Below, in pieces: positions 12,888 to 28,099 of a stretch of 64,000 nucleotides of DNA. How positions within the stretch are numbered: the stretch's first letter is position 1; each line of letters begins with the position of its first letter. Source of the DNA: Ziziphus jujuba (taxonomy: Eukaryota; Streptophyta; Magnoliopsida; Rosales; Rhamnaceae); the NCBI RefSeq assembly GCF_031755915.1, contig NC_083382.1, positions 13,607,001 to 13,671,000 on the forward strand, written 5' to 3'. Position numbers and translations under genes: made by a program. Under the pieces are notes generated by a model. That model had not been told where the DNA came from. It did not search any database and was given only the letters and a program-made list of their open reading frames with translations.

Positions 12888-15800
12888 CTAACGGGATAAA
12901 ATATCTGATACACGGTCTTGAGCATCAGCAGGAATCTCTCTTCCTGGGACTTGTACTTTCAGAAGATTAGCGTACCTGCAAAAGATAATTTCATGTATTA
13001 TTTACAACTATACAGTTTAATCGACTATAACTTAAATATAGATAACACAATTGTTGTTTGACTAACTCTGCAGCCGTAAACAAGTGCTCATGCTCAGTAA
13101 TGAAGGCAAGCAAGGCCTGCAAAAAGCAAAGTTCCGGTTGACATCTGAAACCAACAAAAAATGTTGCACAAGAAATTGCAATAGGTTGCAGCAACTTGCC
13201 TCAAATGGCATGTTTAGGAGTTCATAGTAAGTTCGAACATGATCTAATTTATGTTGTACAGCTTCACTGTTAATCGAGGGGATAGCTGCTAATGCCTGCA
13301 TTGCAACACGAACCAAAAAAAAGTAACAGTCATGGACCAATGGAATAGTCCAGCAAATAAACCATGTTTGGGATGCATTTAGAGGTCTTTTGAAGGGATA
13401 TATACTGCACCTAGCAGCCTAATTGGTAATTTTAATGAGCTGAGTGGCTCTTCTTTGTCCTTTTTGTGTGCGGCATTAAGTTGAAATAAATCTCAAAAAT
13501 CTAAGCTGTCAAGTGTTAGAAAGTCAAAGTCAATACTTCCCATCACATGTAGGCTCCTCCAATAACGAGATGGAAATTAGGCCCTACACATACAGCCCAA
13601 TAAACTAACAGGACGTGAGAGTTAGCAGGATTCAAAATTAGACAATTAGGCTCTACAACCTAAATATTTCATCATCCAAAACTTTTTGTTAGGAAGTGGA
13701 CTGAGCTAAATAATCAAGCTAACACAATGTTTAGAAAAATTGCCCAGGTTTCATTTTCCCTGTCTTTTAATCCTCCTGGTTATGCCATTTTGCATAACCA
13801 GAATAAAATTTCTCTACTACACATAACATCCTTTACACAGAAGCCTTTCCAACCAATCTTTCAAAACCCAGATAAATTACAAGCTTCTGCTATACAGTTA
13901 GCCTACGGAAATCTACTTCACAACCTAATATATAAAGCTATTTAATTTTGTTATCTTATTTTCAATGAATGCAAACAAAAGGCCACTTTTAACATAGCAA
14001 ACCTCACTCTATCTTAGGCACTCATCTCTACTAAAACAGAATGGTTAATGTAATTGCACTGTTGCAGAATAAACGCAACGTATATGGATAATGGTTACCT
14101 GTTCCAATGCAATTGAATTCCGGCATATCTGCTGAACCCCAAAAAGGTTGACAGATTTAATATCAGCCAAACCCTGACCAAACATTGCATTTTTTATGTT
14201 AGTAATGACAAGAAGAGAGTGGAGGCAATTTTATTGCAACTATATTAATCTGAAACATAAACTGCCATTAAATGCAATTGCAAAACAAACTACAAGAGAA
14301 AATTATGGAGGGAACCTTAATTGACGTATCAGCTGCAATGCTACAAATTCCACCAAATATGTAATTCCGCTTTACTCCCGCAACAAAAGGCGCCATTTCC
14401 TCATCTCTACGCGTTATCTATGGTCACAGAAAATACCGAGTATCAAGTAAAATTATATTTTGAATTCATCTCCCAATATAATCTGTCCATCATCATCATT
14501 CCAAATCAAGAAAGAAGACCATGCCTCACTGTGTAAACATGTAAATTTGGAAGCATGAGGAAGCTAGTCAATTCCAGCTAATTATAAGCACCAAAGAACT
14601 AGGCATGATTTGTTTGTGATTGTGATCTATGGACAAAAATAAAATATATTTTTTTTCATTTTAGAAAGAAAATGTCAGAAGATGTTGTGGTAGGGACTAA
14701 TACCATACTATTGGTTAATTTATTTCTCATGTCTAGCAAATTCCTTCTTTTAAAACAAAAATGGGAACCTAATACTGAGCTTCTTATTGCATCCCTTAAT
14801 AATGGAATTTCACTCTTTATCTCTAGAGAAGCAACATCCAATTTGATATGATTATGATAATTTAAAGTATAATTGTTCCTTATATGAAATGTTCTTCCAT
14901 CCTGTTTAGTGCCTTATTTAGGCTGTCGGAAACGCCAAACTATTCCTCTAAATTTGATATGAATCTCTATGTTAAATGTAATGTCCTACTTGAGTTGGAA
15001 TATATTCTAAGGTGACATGGAAACTGTTTGATTCTGGATCCATCCAAGATTATTTATACGTGACATGCCACTTGCCACACAACATTTAAAATCTCTTTTT
15101 TATGCCCACATTAAAATTTTGGAAGCATCCTTTGCAGTTTCATTAGGAAAAATTGGGTCCCATAAGATGTTTGCTGGCTACATAAGATGATTTTCAGCCA
15201 GCAAGTAGATCTGAAGGCATTATTAAAGATGGTTACTTGCACCAACTTTTTGAGAAGACAAACATATACATCTTTTGAGCAAATAATGTGAGGTGTACTA
15301 TCAATGACCCTAAAAAACAAAGGCGATGAATATAATGACCTGTGCAGTAAGTGAAATAATAAAGTCATCTGGCTCTTCAGCATCTTGATCCTCCAAGTAT
15401 TCCCTGTTTGTCATTTCCTGTTTAATTGTTATGCTCAGTTAGTATAAGTTACTCAATTGCAGGACAATTTAATATAAGTATTACTCTCAAATTAAACACA
15501 ATATAAATTACATTCCATACAAACCTGCATATGGAAAATCGTTTCCAGTTGCATCTCAACACGTAAAACTTTAAGGCAATCAATTGCTAATTTCCTATAC
15601 TCATCCGCAAATGATGCCAGATCCCTAGAAAGTTCACTACTTTCTGGAGTATGATATTTCTTGCCACTCTCTTCAACTTGATTTGGCGCCTTCACGATTG
15701 TCTGTCCAAGTCTGTAAATGGATGGCAATTCTTCTCCACTAAATTAATCAAGAATAAATTGCTACTAAGAAGAATAACCCACCATTTTAATTTTTGATTT

Positions 15801-18800
15801 ATTGAAATTTCCACACGAAGTATATTTTGAAAAATAAAAATGATACACTTTTATGGTGTATAAACCTGCAAAAGTATAACTGCTAATGATAAAAAATAAG
15901 CCACCTGAAGATGGAAATCACATACAAGCAAGATGCAATTAAAGTTACTAGATTGCTGAGGTGGTGGAGACAGACAAAGGGATTGTATCCAACTAAAACT
16001 CGTAAACTGAGATTTGGTATTGTTATCCTTATTGCTAAAAGTATGAGCTATTAGAAACCAAGGACGAGCCTTACATGTATAGAACCAAAATAATTACAAG
16101 AAACAGGGACTCAACAGCATTTGGACATATAAACATACAAAAAACCAAGCTTTAATACCATCTTAAATTATCATTAATTTTAAAAGCTTAAAAAATATTA
16201 GTAAGTCCAACAATATAATCACACAACACATGCAAAAATGGTACCATAGTCATATGATCTAAGGTTTTGAAAGAAAGACAAACAAAATTGAACTCTGATT
16301 CCTAAGGGTTTTAAACCGAAGAAAACTTCCAAGCTTGTGTATTCAAAAATTAACACAAAAAGAAAACTTCTCAGAATCATCCTGCAAGCATGAGGAACGA
16401 AAGTTGCAAATAAAGCCACTGGTTGATATTAAACTTCACCAAAAGCTGCTGTTAGATGAATTTTAGCGCATTATCTAAGCCATCTAAAGTTCATGAAAAA
16501 GTAAATATATATTTCTGCTATAATAAATACTCCCATGAATTAATTAAAGCACAAACTTCGAAGACTTGCTGCTTACATCATTATATGCAAGCTGCCTAAA
16601 GTCAGCACCAAACAACTGGCATTAATACACAGAACAACTGCCTGCCAGATATATGGCCATCCCAATGATATTAGACTGAATGCTGGGTCTCAAAAATGCA
16701 CCCAAACATTCATGGAAGACCATAACTTGCTTGTGACTCCCCAAAAAAAAAAAAAAAAAAAAAAAAAAAAACAAAAGAAAAAGAAAAATGAAAAAATGAA
16801 AAAAAGGGCAGAAATACAGTATAAAAAAAAAGCATTAACATACAGAAAACTTCCTCATCTCCATACTGTCAAGTTTGTGACTCATTATACATGGATTTCT
16901 CATTTCATTTTCATAACTGCTTTATACTTTAATAAAATAAAATGCATTGACACGTTATGGGAGTACAGAAATGGAATGTCCATGCTTCACTCTCAAAGCA
17001 AAAGTTCTTTTCATTCCCATCTAACATGGATTTCCTAAATAATTTGGATTTTCTCTCTAGTGTGGCTTCATAAAAAGGAACACAAAAGAGGTGTATAGGT
17101 CCATTCAGATGATAAAACTTGCCTTTCAATTGAGTCTGCAATATACTCCAATGAATCGCTAAGGGAGGCAAGCAGAATAAGCTTATTATCATCACGTATA
17201 AGATTCTCCTACACGAGACAATAAAAAACAAGAAGTTAATGCATAAGCATGGTAGACTTATTGTGAGAATATCAATAAAGTAAAACAAGTTCATTAGGCT
17301 ACAATTTTTTTAAGAAACTAAAAAGAAAAAGGACAAAATCAACTTTATCTTTAAAGCAGAAAAAATACCTTGTAATAGGGAAAAGCCTGTTTTTAAACAA
17401 CCTGATGCTAAATCAAAATAAAGAACTTGCAACATCAAACAATAAAAGATATACCTGCTTAATAGGCCTCAAATTCAATAGCAAATCACTTAGTTCTTGT
17501 TCAACCTCAGAAGTTTCAACATCATTGATATAATTATCAATATTTGACTGACCAAATGCATTTGGCAAACATGCACTTGCTGGCTCAAGTCGCATTAATT
17601 TCTCAATGTCATGCCTCCCAATAAGCATATAACTTTGCTTCTCAAGAACTGCCTGCAAAAGGGGGGAAAACAACCAATACAAAAGAATTCATGCTTGATA
17701 GGATACTATTAATACATATATATACCTAGTGTTATCATAGAAGCACATTTTTTAAAAGCTTTTGCAGTGACACAGATTGGAAAGAAAGAATATTCAATAT
17801 ATTGTAGGGGTAACTACACACAACTTATATTGCGCCTTGAACTATTATTTTCCTGTCAGTTTGGTCAGTAATATAATTTTCTTTAATAAATTTGGCAAAA
17901 TTAACCATAAACATTACCCAAAGATAAAAGATAACAATTTCTAAACAAAATTACATGAGTTTTATATGGTTAATTCACTAAATTCATCTATCAAAGTGCA
18001 TGATTGACTTAAGTAACAACAAAATAGTAGTTTCGGGGCAACGTGAAGGCTTTTTCAGTTTGAGTGGCAAAGTGCTAAGTATGTTTTACTTATAGGAGGT
18101 GAAATGTAAAAATTACTTGTATAAATACTATAGGCCTGAGATTTTATACATGTGACTTTTAATAGAAAGCTTCATTTATGAAAATTATGCAATATGCATA
18201 TGTATCATGCCCTCAATATCGTGTTCTCATTGTTTATACAAAGTGCCCTCCCACCATGTTACAGGACAGCCATTGGCTCCTTCAGACCACAGCCTCTATT
18301 TTCATTTCAAAGATGTCTTCTTCATTAGGTCAGTGCATCTCCACCTCGGTACCAGGACATGTGAAATTGCATATAGCATAATCTCATCATGAAATTGATG
18401 TGTAAAGCTTTGATTACAATGTGCCTATTTCATGTTTTAGAACCATTAATAGTAAATTGTTTAAATCAATTGATCACAGTATTCACAATTATTATTTGAG
18501 AACTATATAGACATTATCATTAACGAGGAGATTCTTTTTCAAGAATGTCAGTTTTTGGGTGCTGCCAAGGGCATCCACGCGTCAAGGGTCAATTTTATGC
18601 TGCTAGAAAAGGACTATGGTGTATTTGGCTAGAAAAGGCAACTAACCAAAAAAAGAAAAAAAAGAAAAAAGGAAGAGTAGAACTCCATGCATGAATTTGA
18701 TATGACCGAAACCCAAACAACCCCACAAAATAGTAAAGAAAAAAAATATAAATAAAAGGTTGAAAGTAAACAATGTTTTGCCATGTTATTGAAAGAGAGA

Positions 18801-21800
18801 ATAGAGAACATTCTTGCCTCCATATATGAAGTCCTACATCGTTCGTATGTTCGCTCGAGGAAAGTTTGCACATAATTCACAAGATCACCAGAAAATTTAG
18901 GCATTGCTTGAGCCCAACCAAGCACCTAGTATAAAAGATTACGATAAATTAGAAAGTTTAATGGACCATTCATCAATATATCAATGATAACTTAAGCAAT
19001 ACTTTTGCCCAGAATTCAACAAAAGGGGAAAAAGTTAATAATCCACTTTTGTTACTAAACAATTTCCAAAGCTAAATGACTGTAAAGAAAATTATATGAA
19101 GCAAAATATAAGACGTGCCTCTTTTGCTAAGAAATCTATTGCCAAAAGTCCCTGTAAGACAGGTCGACCCTTCTCAATTGATGGCGTATATGTGGCAGCA
19201 GTATGTGCTCTGGGCCGGAATGCAGCTGGACCTATAAAAATGCCACAAAGAATCAGAATGATACTGCAAACAAGTATAGGAAGAAAAGTTAATAACCATG
19301 TAACAAGAACAAGTAACACATTCAACAGTCTCTTAGCAATTATAATTTGCATAAATACTAACTAAAGTAAACCACTCAAAAAATTGATAAATTGTGTATC
19401 CTTAAAATTTTTTAGGTATTTCTGTTCCCTGGCGATTTAATGATAGACGACCAAGGTGAACTCAATGCTAATCTTGAGGCATCAATCTTTTTTGAGTCAT
19501 CCTTCTTATCTTACGTAGAGACTAAACAGTCTCTTTGCATAATATGTCCCACCAGTTGGAGGTTTAGTTCCATAAATATATTGACAATAACATGACAGAT
19601 CACCTATGTCCTGTGGGATCAGTGCTCTTCAAATGGAATTGACCCATGTTAATATTGTTAAACTCATTTGTAAAATGCTTACACAAGTCAAATCATTTAT
19701 GACCGGAGTTGCATGCTATGCAATTACAAATAAAGTGCAAAATACAATTTAGAGATTCTGAATTTTTCACTGTTAAGAGTGGTCAAAAGTGTAGAGTTGT
19801 AGAACTTGCTTGATATAGCTTGCTGTACGCCTTTTCTGTAGTCTACAAACATTGTTGGTAAAAAGTGGTCCTTTACAAAGTTCTCCACAAATGCTAGTAA
19901 TCCATCATTCCTGCAGTCACAAAAGTAGCAATTGCAAATCCATTTAATATAAAAACAAGCGATAAAAATAAATAAATAAATAAATAAAAGTGAAAAAAAA
20001 GAAGAAAAAAAGAAAAAAGGAGGATAGTAAAAAGGTGCAACTCAACTCAAGAATTCTGAGGTATAATAACTGTAAAAAGTTACCATCAACCCCTAAAGAT
20101 CAATGTATTAGGAAGTCAACCATATTATTTAAAGCAAACTATAAATCCAGTCTAATACTCCACCAGGTCTACTGAACAACTGAAAGGAAATGTAGGCTTA
20201 CACAAACCAATTAATAATCAATACACTTCAGTCCATTTTGTTACTCTCCATCATCTATTGTACTTGACCAAAACTTTTAAAATTTGATCTTCTCTCCAAC
20301 ATGGTAAACTTCTATTCCACTCCCTACTAATTTTCCTTCGAAACTCTAAATTTTGGTTCCACAGTAGACTCCCTTACAAAAACAGAACCTAAATAAACAG
20401 GTAACAGACATGTGGGGAAGTCCCTACCCTACAAGCCAAATCAACAACATAGTAGCCATATTATGTCACCTGTTGGAACTAGCTCAACCTACATTGGTTT
20501 ACTTTTATTGATATCAAGCCAATTCATATGACATATCTCAAATATTACAGCTTTTCCTAATCCATGCCACAAAATACAACCCCCCCCCTGCCCCCCCTTC
20601 TCTCTCGACAAACAATACCCGTGTCAATAGAATTAGGCATCAAAAATCCCAATTTCAGGAGCCTATAAGCAAAAACTGCAGGACTACCACTTTTGTGATG
20701 CATGTGGTACCTTTAAACCCAGATACCTACAAACTACCTCTTGAAGTACTTAAAACTGCTGAGGAAAATTAATGTTTTCATCATTGATTTACTCCCAGAA
20801 GCTAGAACATCAATTTGGCATTCACATTTATCCATTACTGCACTTGTGATTAAAATATTTCTCTAACATAACATAATCCTTGTAAACATGACAGAACTCA
20901 CGATTACAATTACAATAAATAACACAGGTTAAGGATCAATAGGCTTTTCTTTTGTTTGTATTTCAGTTTTCATCCATGCCATATTCCATATTCCAGTTAT
21001 GCATGAAATGTAAAAGGAAAAACAAAGTAAAAATTGCATAGCACAGGTCAAGGATCAATAGGCTTTTCTTCTGTTTGTATTTCAGTTTTCATCCTTGCCA
21101 TATTCCATATTCCAGTTATGCATGAAATGTAAAGATAAAAACAAAGTAAAAATTGCATGATAACTGATAAAGTTAAGGTTATACGGTTTGGCTTACCCTA
21201 ACTGGGAATACTTTTTGGGGAGCATTGAAGCAACTTTATCTGTAAACTGCAAAGTATCTAAAATGAGAGGATGGCCCAAAAAAACAAGAATCCAAGAAGC
21301 ACAAGGATGGACTAACAATAGTTTAAAACCTGAATAACTGGCCGGTATATAGATGCTGCTAAATATATGCCTTGCTCGGGCAAGATAGCTGCAGATCCAT
21401 AGCCTTCTTGTAATACATTTGGACCCCGCCTACTCCAGCCCTGTCGAATGAGATCAACACCTGAACAAGGGATCAATAATAAGCAAACAATAGTGATAGA
21501 ATGGAACTCAATTAAAATTACAATTCAAATGTTAAAGTATGGCTCATTTAGACTGTAAAGCTATTCAAGTTACCATCTTCGACAATCAAAGCATAGTGGT
21601 TGTAATTGTTTCATACAAAACAAAACTTTATAAAAATAGATCATTCAGTGCTATGAAGTCTATAGCACACATACAAAACAATTTGAGTTAAAATAGAAGT
21701 TTTTTTATTTTTTTATTTTTTTATATAATTTTCAAGGTTGCCGGTTGCCATTTGTAACCCTTTCAAGCGCTGAAAAAGAAATAAGTGTCTCTGTGTGTGT

Positions 21801-24800
21801 TTTGAATCTCAACTCTTTTAGAATCAGTAGAAATACTACTAACTAAAGTAAAGGGTACAATCCAATTTCACTTGCCAAGCATATTAGAAAAGCATAGCAA
21901 TCAGCAAGCCCTTTATTACTTCTATGATAAACACACGAGTTGGAAAATATTCAAAAATGAAATATCTCATAATTCATTGTTCTGACATAGATTTTTATGC
22001 TTCTCAAAAATATAACAAGGCAAAAAAAAACTTGCTGCTGTTGGCTGAGAAATTAAGATATATACATATATTTTATTTTATTTTTTTAATTTTTAATTTT
22101 TTTAATTATTATCTCAAGGAATCCATGTGACATGTATCTGTTTCACACTTTAACCATCAAGCTGCAAACAAATTCACATAAACCCTGACACCAAAGATGG
22201 AGGGGTGGAAGATAACAAAAATGGGGAACCAACTTTTATTCTTGAATTTTATCACCAAAATTCCTATGTCAAACACCAACCAAAATTATGCTGAAATCCA
22301 ACTAATGAAATTCAAGAATGAAAAAGAAAAATGAAAATGGAACTACATCTTGAATTCATGACAAACAAACAGAAATGATAAAATCCATTAAAATTATGCC
22401 AACTTTCTAATTGGAATAATGCAATCCTTAAGAAGAAAATAATGCATAGCCGTCAAGTTTCTAGTATACCCTGGTTGGGAATTGATATGCTAGCATCTGT
22501 GAAGCGAAAAGCAAAGGTGAGGCCCTCTTCTGCTCCATCCCTGCAAAGCATCAGCATAAAACATGAATGGTTCCAAAACAACTCTAACCAAAACAAAAGT
22601 GATGAACAAAACGTAAAATGAACCAAGTTGATGTAGAAAATAAAAACGAAATGAGGGCACTTTTTGGTATATCTGCAAATTGTACAATTGTCACAAATCT
22701 TCAAGTGAACAACTTCACTCGAAATATTTAAATGCAAGTATTGGCTTCAAATGAAGAATATCCAAAATGAAAATTGTCAGGTAAAGATCAGCAAATAAAA
22801 GATACAGATTACTTGAGACATTTATCAACAACAAGTGAGAACTAGTTACTGCATCAAACTAGGCATTTTACCTTGCTTCGTTAATTGTGAAGCATGCATA
22901 TTATATTAAAAATCAGTCAAGTTAAACTTCTTCAAATAACATTAGAATAGAAGAGCAGTTGGAATCAGCCCCTCACTATCACAACTGCCACCAAATCTTT
23001 TTCATGCAATGCAAATTTGAAAGCACTCATGAAGATCACAGGAGCTCCAGTATTTACAACATATCAACCCCAATAAGTCCCAACCATTTTAATTTAACGC
23101 ATAAATACACTTTATTATATGACATAAAAGGAAGGCCCCTTAGAGAGAACTTCCACAACCAATTTTTCAGCCGGGAGATATATCATGCATTAAGACTAAC
23201 CCTGACCAAACACCCTCGATTCACAGGTTGAGAAACAATATTTCAACATGCCAAGGACATTTTCTCCTTCCCCACTCCCTTCCCTTAAATATCCCTTATA
23301 AGCTTCTCGATTCTAGCACCTACCCTCTTTGGAATTTAAAATGAAAACAAGCTTGAAAATGAATGCTTTTAAGAGCATAATATTAACATTGATCTTCCTC
23401 CCTTTGAGAAGTAAGCACTTTTTCAAGCCATCCAATTCGTACTAATTTTTTTTCAGTTATTAGATACCAAAAGCTCTCAAACCTAGGATTTAAACACAAT
23501 CAAATATGTTACACGATCTTTGCATTTTACGAGCACTCATTCTAATTGTTAAGTTGTCCCCAAAAAAAAAAAAAAAAAAAAAAATTCTAAATCTTGGAAA
23601 AGAAATTTTCCCCATTTTGATTTTTAAACCTAATAACAGTTCCAAATTTCAAATTAAGAAACAAAATTTTGCATCTCCGCTTCCTTCCCTGTGAAAAAAT
23701 TGTAGTATTATCAGGTAAATAAGATACCAATGCATCTCTCTCTCTCAACTTCAAAACCTTTAAACAAATCAACATCAGACACTCTTAATAATAACATCCT
23801 GGACACATCAACAGCTAAAATGAATAGAAAAGGTGATAATGGAACACCTTGCACTAAATCCCAAGAAGCATAATCCACCCATTTGTCTTCTGATCAACTA
23901 AAATAGCAATCAAATTGAACTCAAACAACCCCTTCCTTTCTGGTGAATTAAAACAACCCCTTCCTGTTTCCTCTACCTTTCATCAAAGCCCTTATCAAAA
24001 GGACATAATAAAAACAAACCCCAATCCACATAATCATATGCCTTTTGGAAATATACTTTAAAAACTGACCCTTCCTTCTTCCTCCTTACTTCCAAACCCC
24101 TACCATGTTAAAATTGTTCCCCATTCCACTATTTTCACATCAACATTTATATTTCATATTCACCTCCAAAAAAATAGTTCTTTCAGAATCGTTCTGCTAC
24201 ATTGCCTTAATAAACAAAAACATAAAAGGAATGGCTATATATCCCCAAACAGTAACCGAAGAAAGAATATGAATTGGGAAAAATGAAAAATTAAAACATT
24301 TAGAGAAATTTAATGCGGGACAGTAGAAAGTGAAATAAACTACTTGCCTCTTCTCTTTGGAAGGGACCTTGCTTGCAAGTCTAGCTGTTTGAACAGCGGC
24401 ATCTGCAGATGCAGCTTCAGGAGTTGCTCGCAGGATCTCGCAAATGAGTTGTTGGCATTCACTCTTTAGCATATATGTTCAAATAGCAGATATAAGAAGC
24501 AGATATAAGAAGCGGTCTAAGGACCAAGACATATGTTCAAAGAAAGCAATTTATTGATTGAATCAAAGTTAGTTTTCTAAAATGATTATTGTTAGTTTGT
24601 AAAACGATTACCGATGCTAACCTGTAATACTGTCAAGGAAAATCCAACACTGTAGCCTCCAGTAACTTGAGATGCTTCAGAATCAGGGTTCCAGTTTACA
24701 TCTGTTGGCATTGACTTTGGTGTGTTCATATCAGCTTGTTGAGCAGATTTTGATTCCAGAAGCTCCCCAACAACAACATGATTCTCTGAACATAGATGCT

Positions 24801-27800
24801 GAGGAAATTATTCCAATATATAAGAATAAATAAAACAATATAATAAAGCACCCTTATATCTCACCAAATATTCGAACAACAGTGTCCAAAACTGAATCAA
24901 GAAGTTTTTTTGCTGCAGCCTGTGCTTTTCCTGTGGGAGCCATCACAGATGAGACAGGGCTAACTGCCTGTAGAGTCCCAGCCAAAGATATTCCATTCTG
25001 GCGTTTTTGCTTTGGCAATTGGTAACTCTCTAATTGTCCCTTCATGAAATGCAGACCAACAGTAGCAGTTCGGGCAGGCTGACAAATGCCATATCGTAAA
25101 GAATTAACATGTTCTGCATGGGATTTAATCTTGGATGTGATAATCTCATGAATTGTAGGTCGTAGTCTTTGGCTGTATTAAAAGAAGATAAAAATCAGAT
25201 TGAAAAATCACTAAACTCTTATGTGTTAAGAGCAAACTAAATTAGATACACATTTCATAAGGGATGCAGTTCAATCAAGATTAGGTGCATTAGGTCATTT
25301 GGTTCACCAAGAAATCAATCGTCAACAAAATTTATTCAACTCAGTCTTTACAGTATAATGGCATCAATGAAATGAAAGTCCTAGAAAATAAAAAAAGACA
25401 ACTGTTCTCTTTCCTTTTCTTTCCCCTTTTCAATGTGCAAGTGCATTTGTGGTTGAGAGGTAGCTCTAATAGAAGGGCAACTAGCAATTCACTAACAATT
25501 ACTATCCTATAAACTTCCAAAGCATAACAAACTTTGCAGATAAAAAAAAAAAAGAACTGAAGAATAAGAACTATCATGATTACTGGAGTACTGGTAATTA
25601 AACATACAATTTCAAGGGAGATAAACACACCAAGACACAAATATATGGTTATGTCAATATGTCTAAATCTTTGGGCATTATTGCTCGGCCACTTAAGAGA
25701 AATTTGGTTTTAGCATGCTCCTATACCAGATCAAAGAAGCAAGCTGATCAACAAATCTCATCCCATAGAAGGCTAGAGCAATGCTTGTTTTCTATGCTAT
25801 CCTAATATTTAAAAAAAAAAAAAGAAGAAGAAGAAGAGAAAAAAGAAAAAAAGAAAAAAAGAAAAAAAGAAAAAGAGGATAATGTGAAAGAACATGCCTA
25901 GATGAAGCATTTAGGTAAAGAAACAGAATATAGGGAAAAATTCCATGTTCCAATCAAGTATAAAAAGATACTACTTAAAAATAATGTAGACAAGAAAGAT
26001 CATTCAAGATCCATGCTTAAGGCAGAAATCATGAATTATGAGTCAAGGATACAAACCATATAATAGCACCAGCAGCAGCAACTTTGCCTAGCATGCAGAG
26101 GCATTCAACCATGGTCTGCAAATATTTTACATAAAGCGGAGCATCGCTTTTTTTAATTGCCTCCTACATTCAAATACAAACCCAGATTGTCAACCAAGAA
26201 GTTGCAAATTCAATAGTAAACTAAGACGAGGAGTGACTAATCAAAGTTTCCATACAAGAAATTCATCAGGAGTCGAATTTGAAAGCCATGGTGGCATTTG
26301 ACGAGGAATGATTTTGATAACTTCATCATGTGGTTCCAAAACACCATCATCATCATGGCCATCAAAAGATGAACTGAAAAGCATTACCAAATTTAAGTTA
26401 ATTAAGAAGAACAATGCAAGTTATCATATTTGGTGCTAATCTTCCTTGTATCAGTGCATGTTGATAATTTATTTTGGACTATAATTATTTATAGGAGTTT
26501 TGACCATTTGTATCAAAATCCAGTACTAACATTAACTGACAGTATTTTATTTTTTTTATTTTTTATTTTTTATTTTTTTTTAAATAACAAAATCATTGAA
26601 CTATGGTTATAATGTTAAAATGTCATGATATGTGAAATGAAAAAAACATATACACTGCAGATAGTGTTCTTATCTCATGTTTTTATGTCATGTTTATTCC
26701 TTTTAGTGATCAGAGATATAAAGCACGCCATGGTTTTCATCTTAAAATTGTTATGACACAAGGATAATTTTCCATAATCCGAGGTTAAAAAAAATTAATC
26801 AAACACTTGAATTGAAAAAAAAAAAAAATTCTCATTTAAAAGACCAACAACAGTCAATCAATACCAAACAGGTTATAACTGAGGGAAAAAAAAAATTATT
26901 TATGATTATTTTCATTTACCTATTGTTAAATTTGTATATAGATTTGAAAAAATTATGTCCAAAAAATATTATCTCAACATGTCAAGGCTTAGTAAGCCAT
27001 CTGTCATAGATGCTAAAACACTTCAATTAAACTTCTAAGCTTAAGGAATGCAACCACCAATACTGTGGATGCTGAAAAGGTTTAAGTAGTTAAAGAATAC
27101 TTCCTGAACTTACCCGCCATCAACTGAACTCGGCCTATATGATCCATCTCCATGAGCACCAAACTGATTATCACCTTTCAATAACCTAGTTCTTCTCGAC
27201 AGAGGTTGTGAACTATTCATCGAAAGTGCTACAGCTGTGGTGGTTGGTACTTCTTCATCCTTTTCAAGGACATTCCAGGCAGCTGAGCTGCAGAAAAAGA
27301 ATCAGCTTAGGGCAATTTCATTATGAATTTCTAGTGAATTAAAACTCTAAAAGTCGCACGGCCATATAACTAAATTGCCATATGTTTTCTAGAAATTAAG
27401 CAGCCAAACAGTAATTCACTCAATAATATATTTCTTAAAGTAACAAGAATAACGAGGGATGAAATATAATTAAATTGAGAATCAATTGGATCAATTTCAT
27501 AAAACAGTTCAGTATATTGTATATATGCTGATATTCCAAGCATAACCTAACCTCCTAACTACCTACATTAAGGAAAAAGAATATAAAATACTCAAAACAT
27601 ACAGAGTTCTTTTTTCTAAGAAGTAAATAATGCAATGCCAAGGAGTTCAACCCCAGTACAAAATATCACAATAACCACCAAAAAGACGAAAAGTCATACC
27701 TATATTCACCCTTGTTGTATAGGTGGGCATGCAAATCCTCCAAAACTTTATAAAATAGAACTCCTCGTAACTTTGTCAGCTCGGATCTAACATCTTGAAG

Positions 27801-28063
27801 GGCACCAACCTAGACAAAAAGGTGAGAATTACCAAAATACGTTACCTAAAAGGTATCCTTCAAATATATCCTCTAGAGCTAAAAATGCACCAATATCAAG
27901 GAAAATATCAACAAGAAAAACGAATTTTTAATTTGACATCGAAAAAATTTCCTATTCAACCCCTGCATTCATGCTATTGAGCAAGCAACATGCGATTACA
28001 GTAAAAAAGTGTCACCAGTTCACAAAAAGTAATACTTCACAATTTTAACACCTATGAGTATAG

Positions 28064-28099
<36 letters not shown>

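Noticed and set aside
16712..17038. Lysine-rich frame in a SEC8 intron
   Set aside because: Created by a poly-A tract; antisense to the gene and partly overlapping an exon-proximal region.
18178..18392. Two overlapping plus-strand frames in SEC8 intron 16
   Set aside because: No homology features, and they sit in non-conserved intron next to the MITE-like copy.
18818..19231. Pseudogene status of SEC8 because of missing GT donors
   Set aside because: All 25 exons are open, phases agree at every junction and the protein is conserved to its end; the missing GTs are GC donors in good context.
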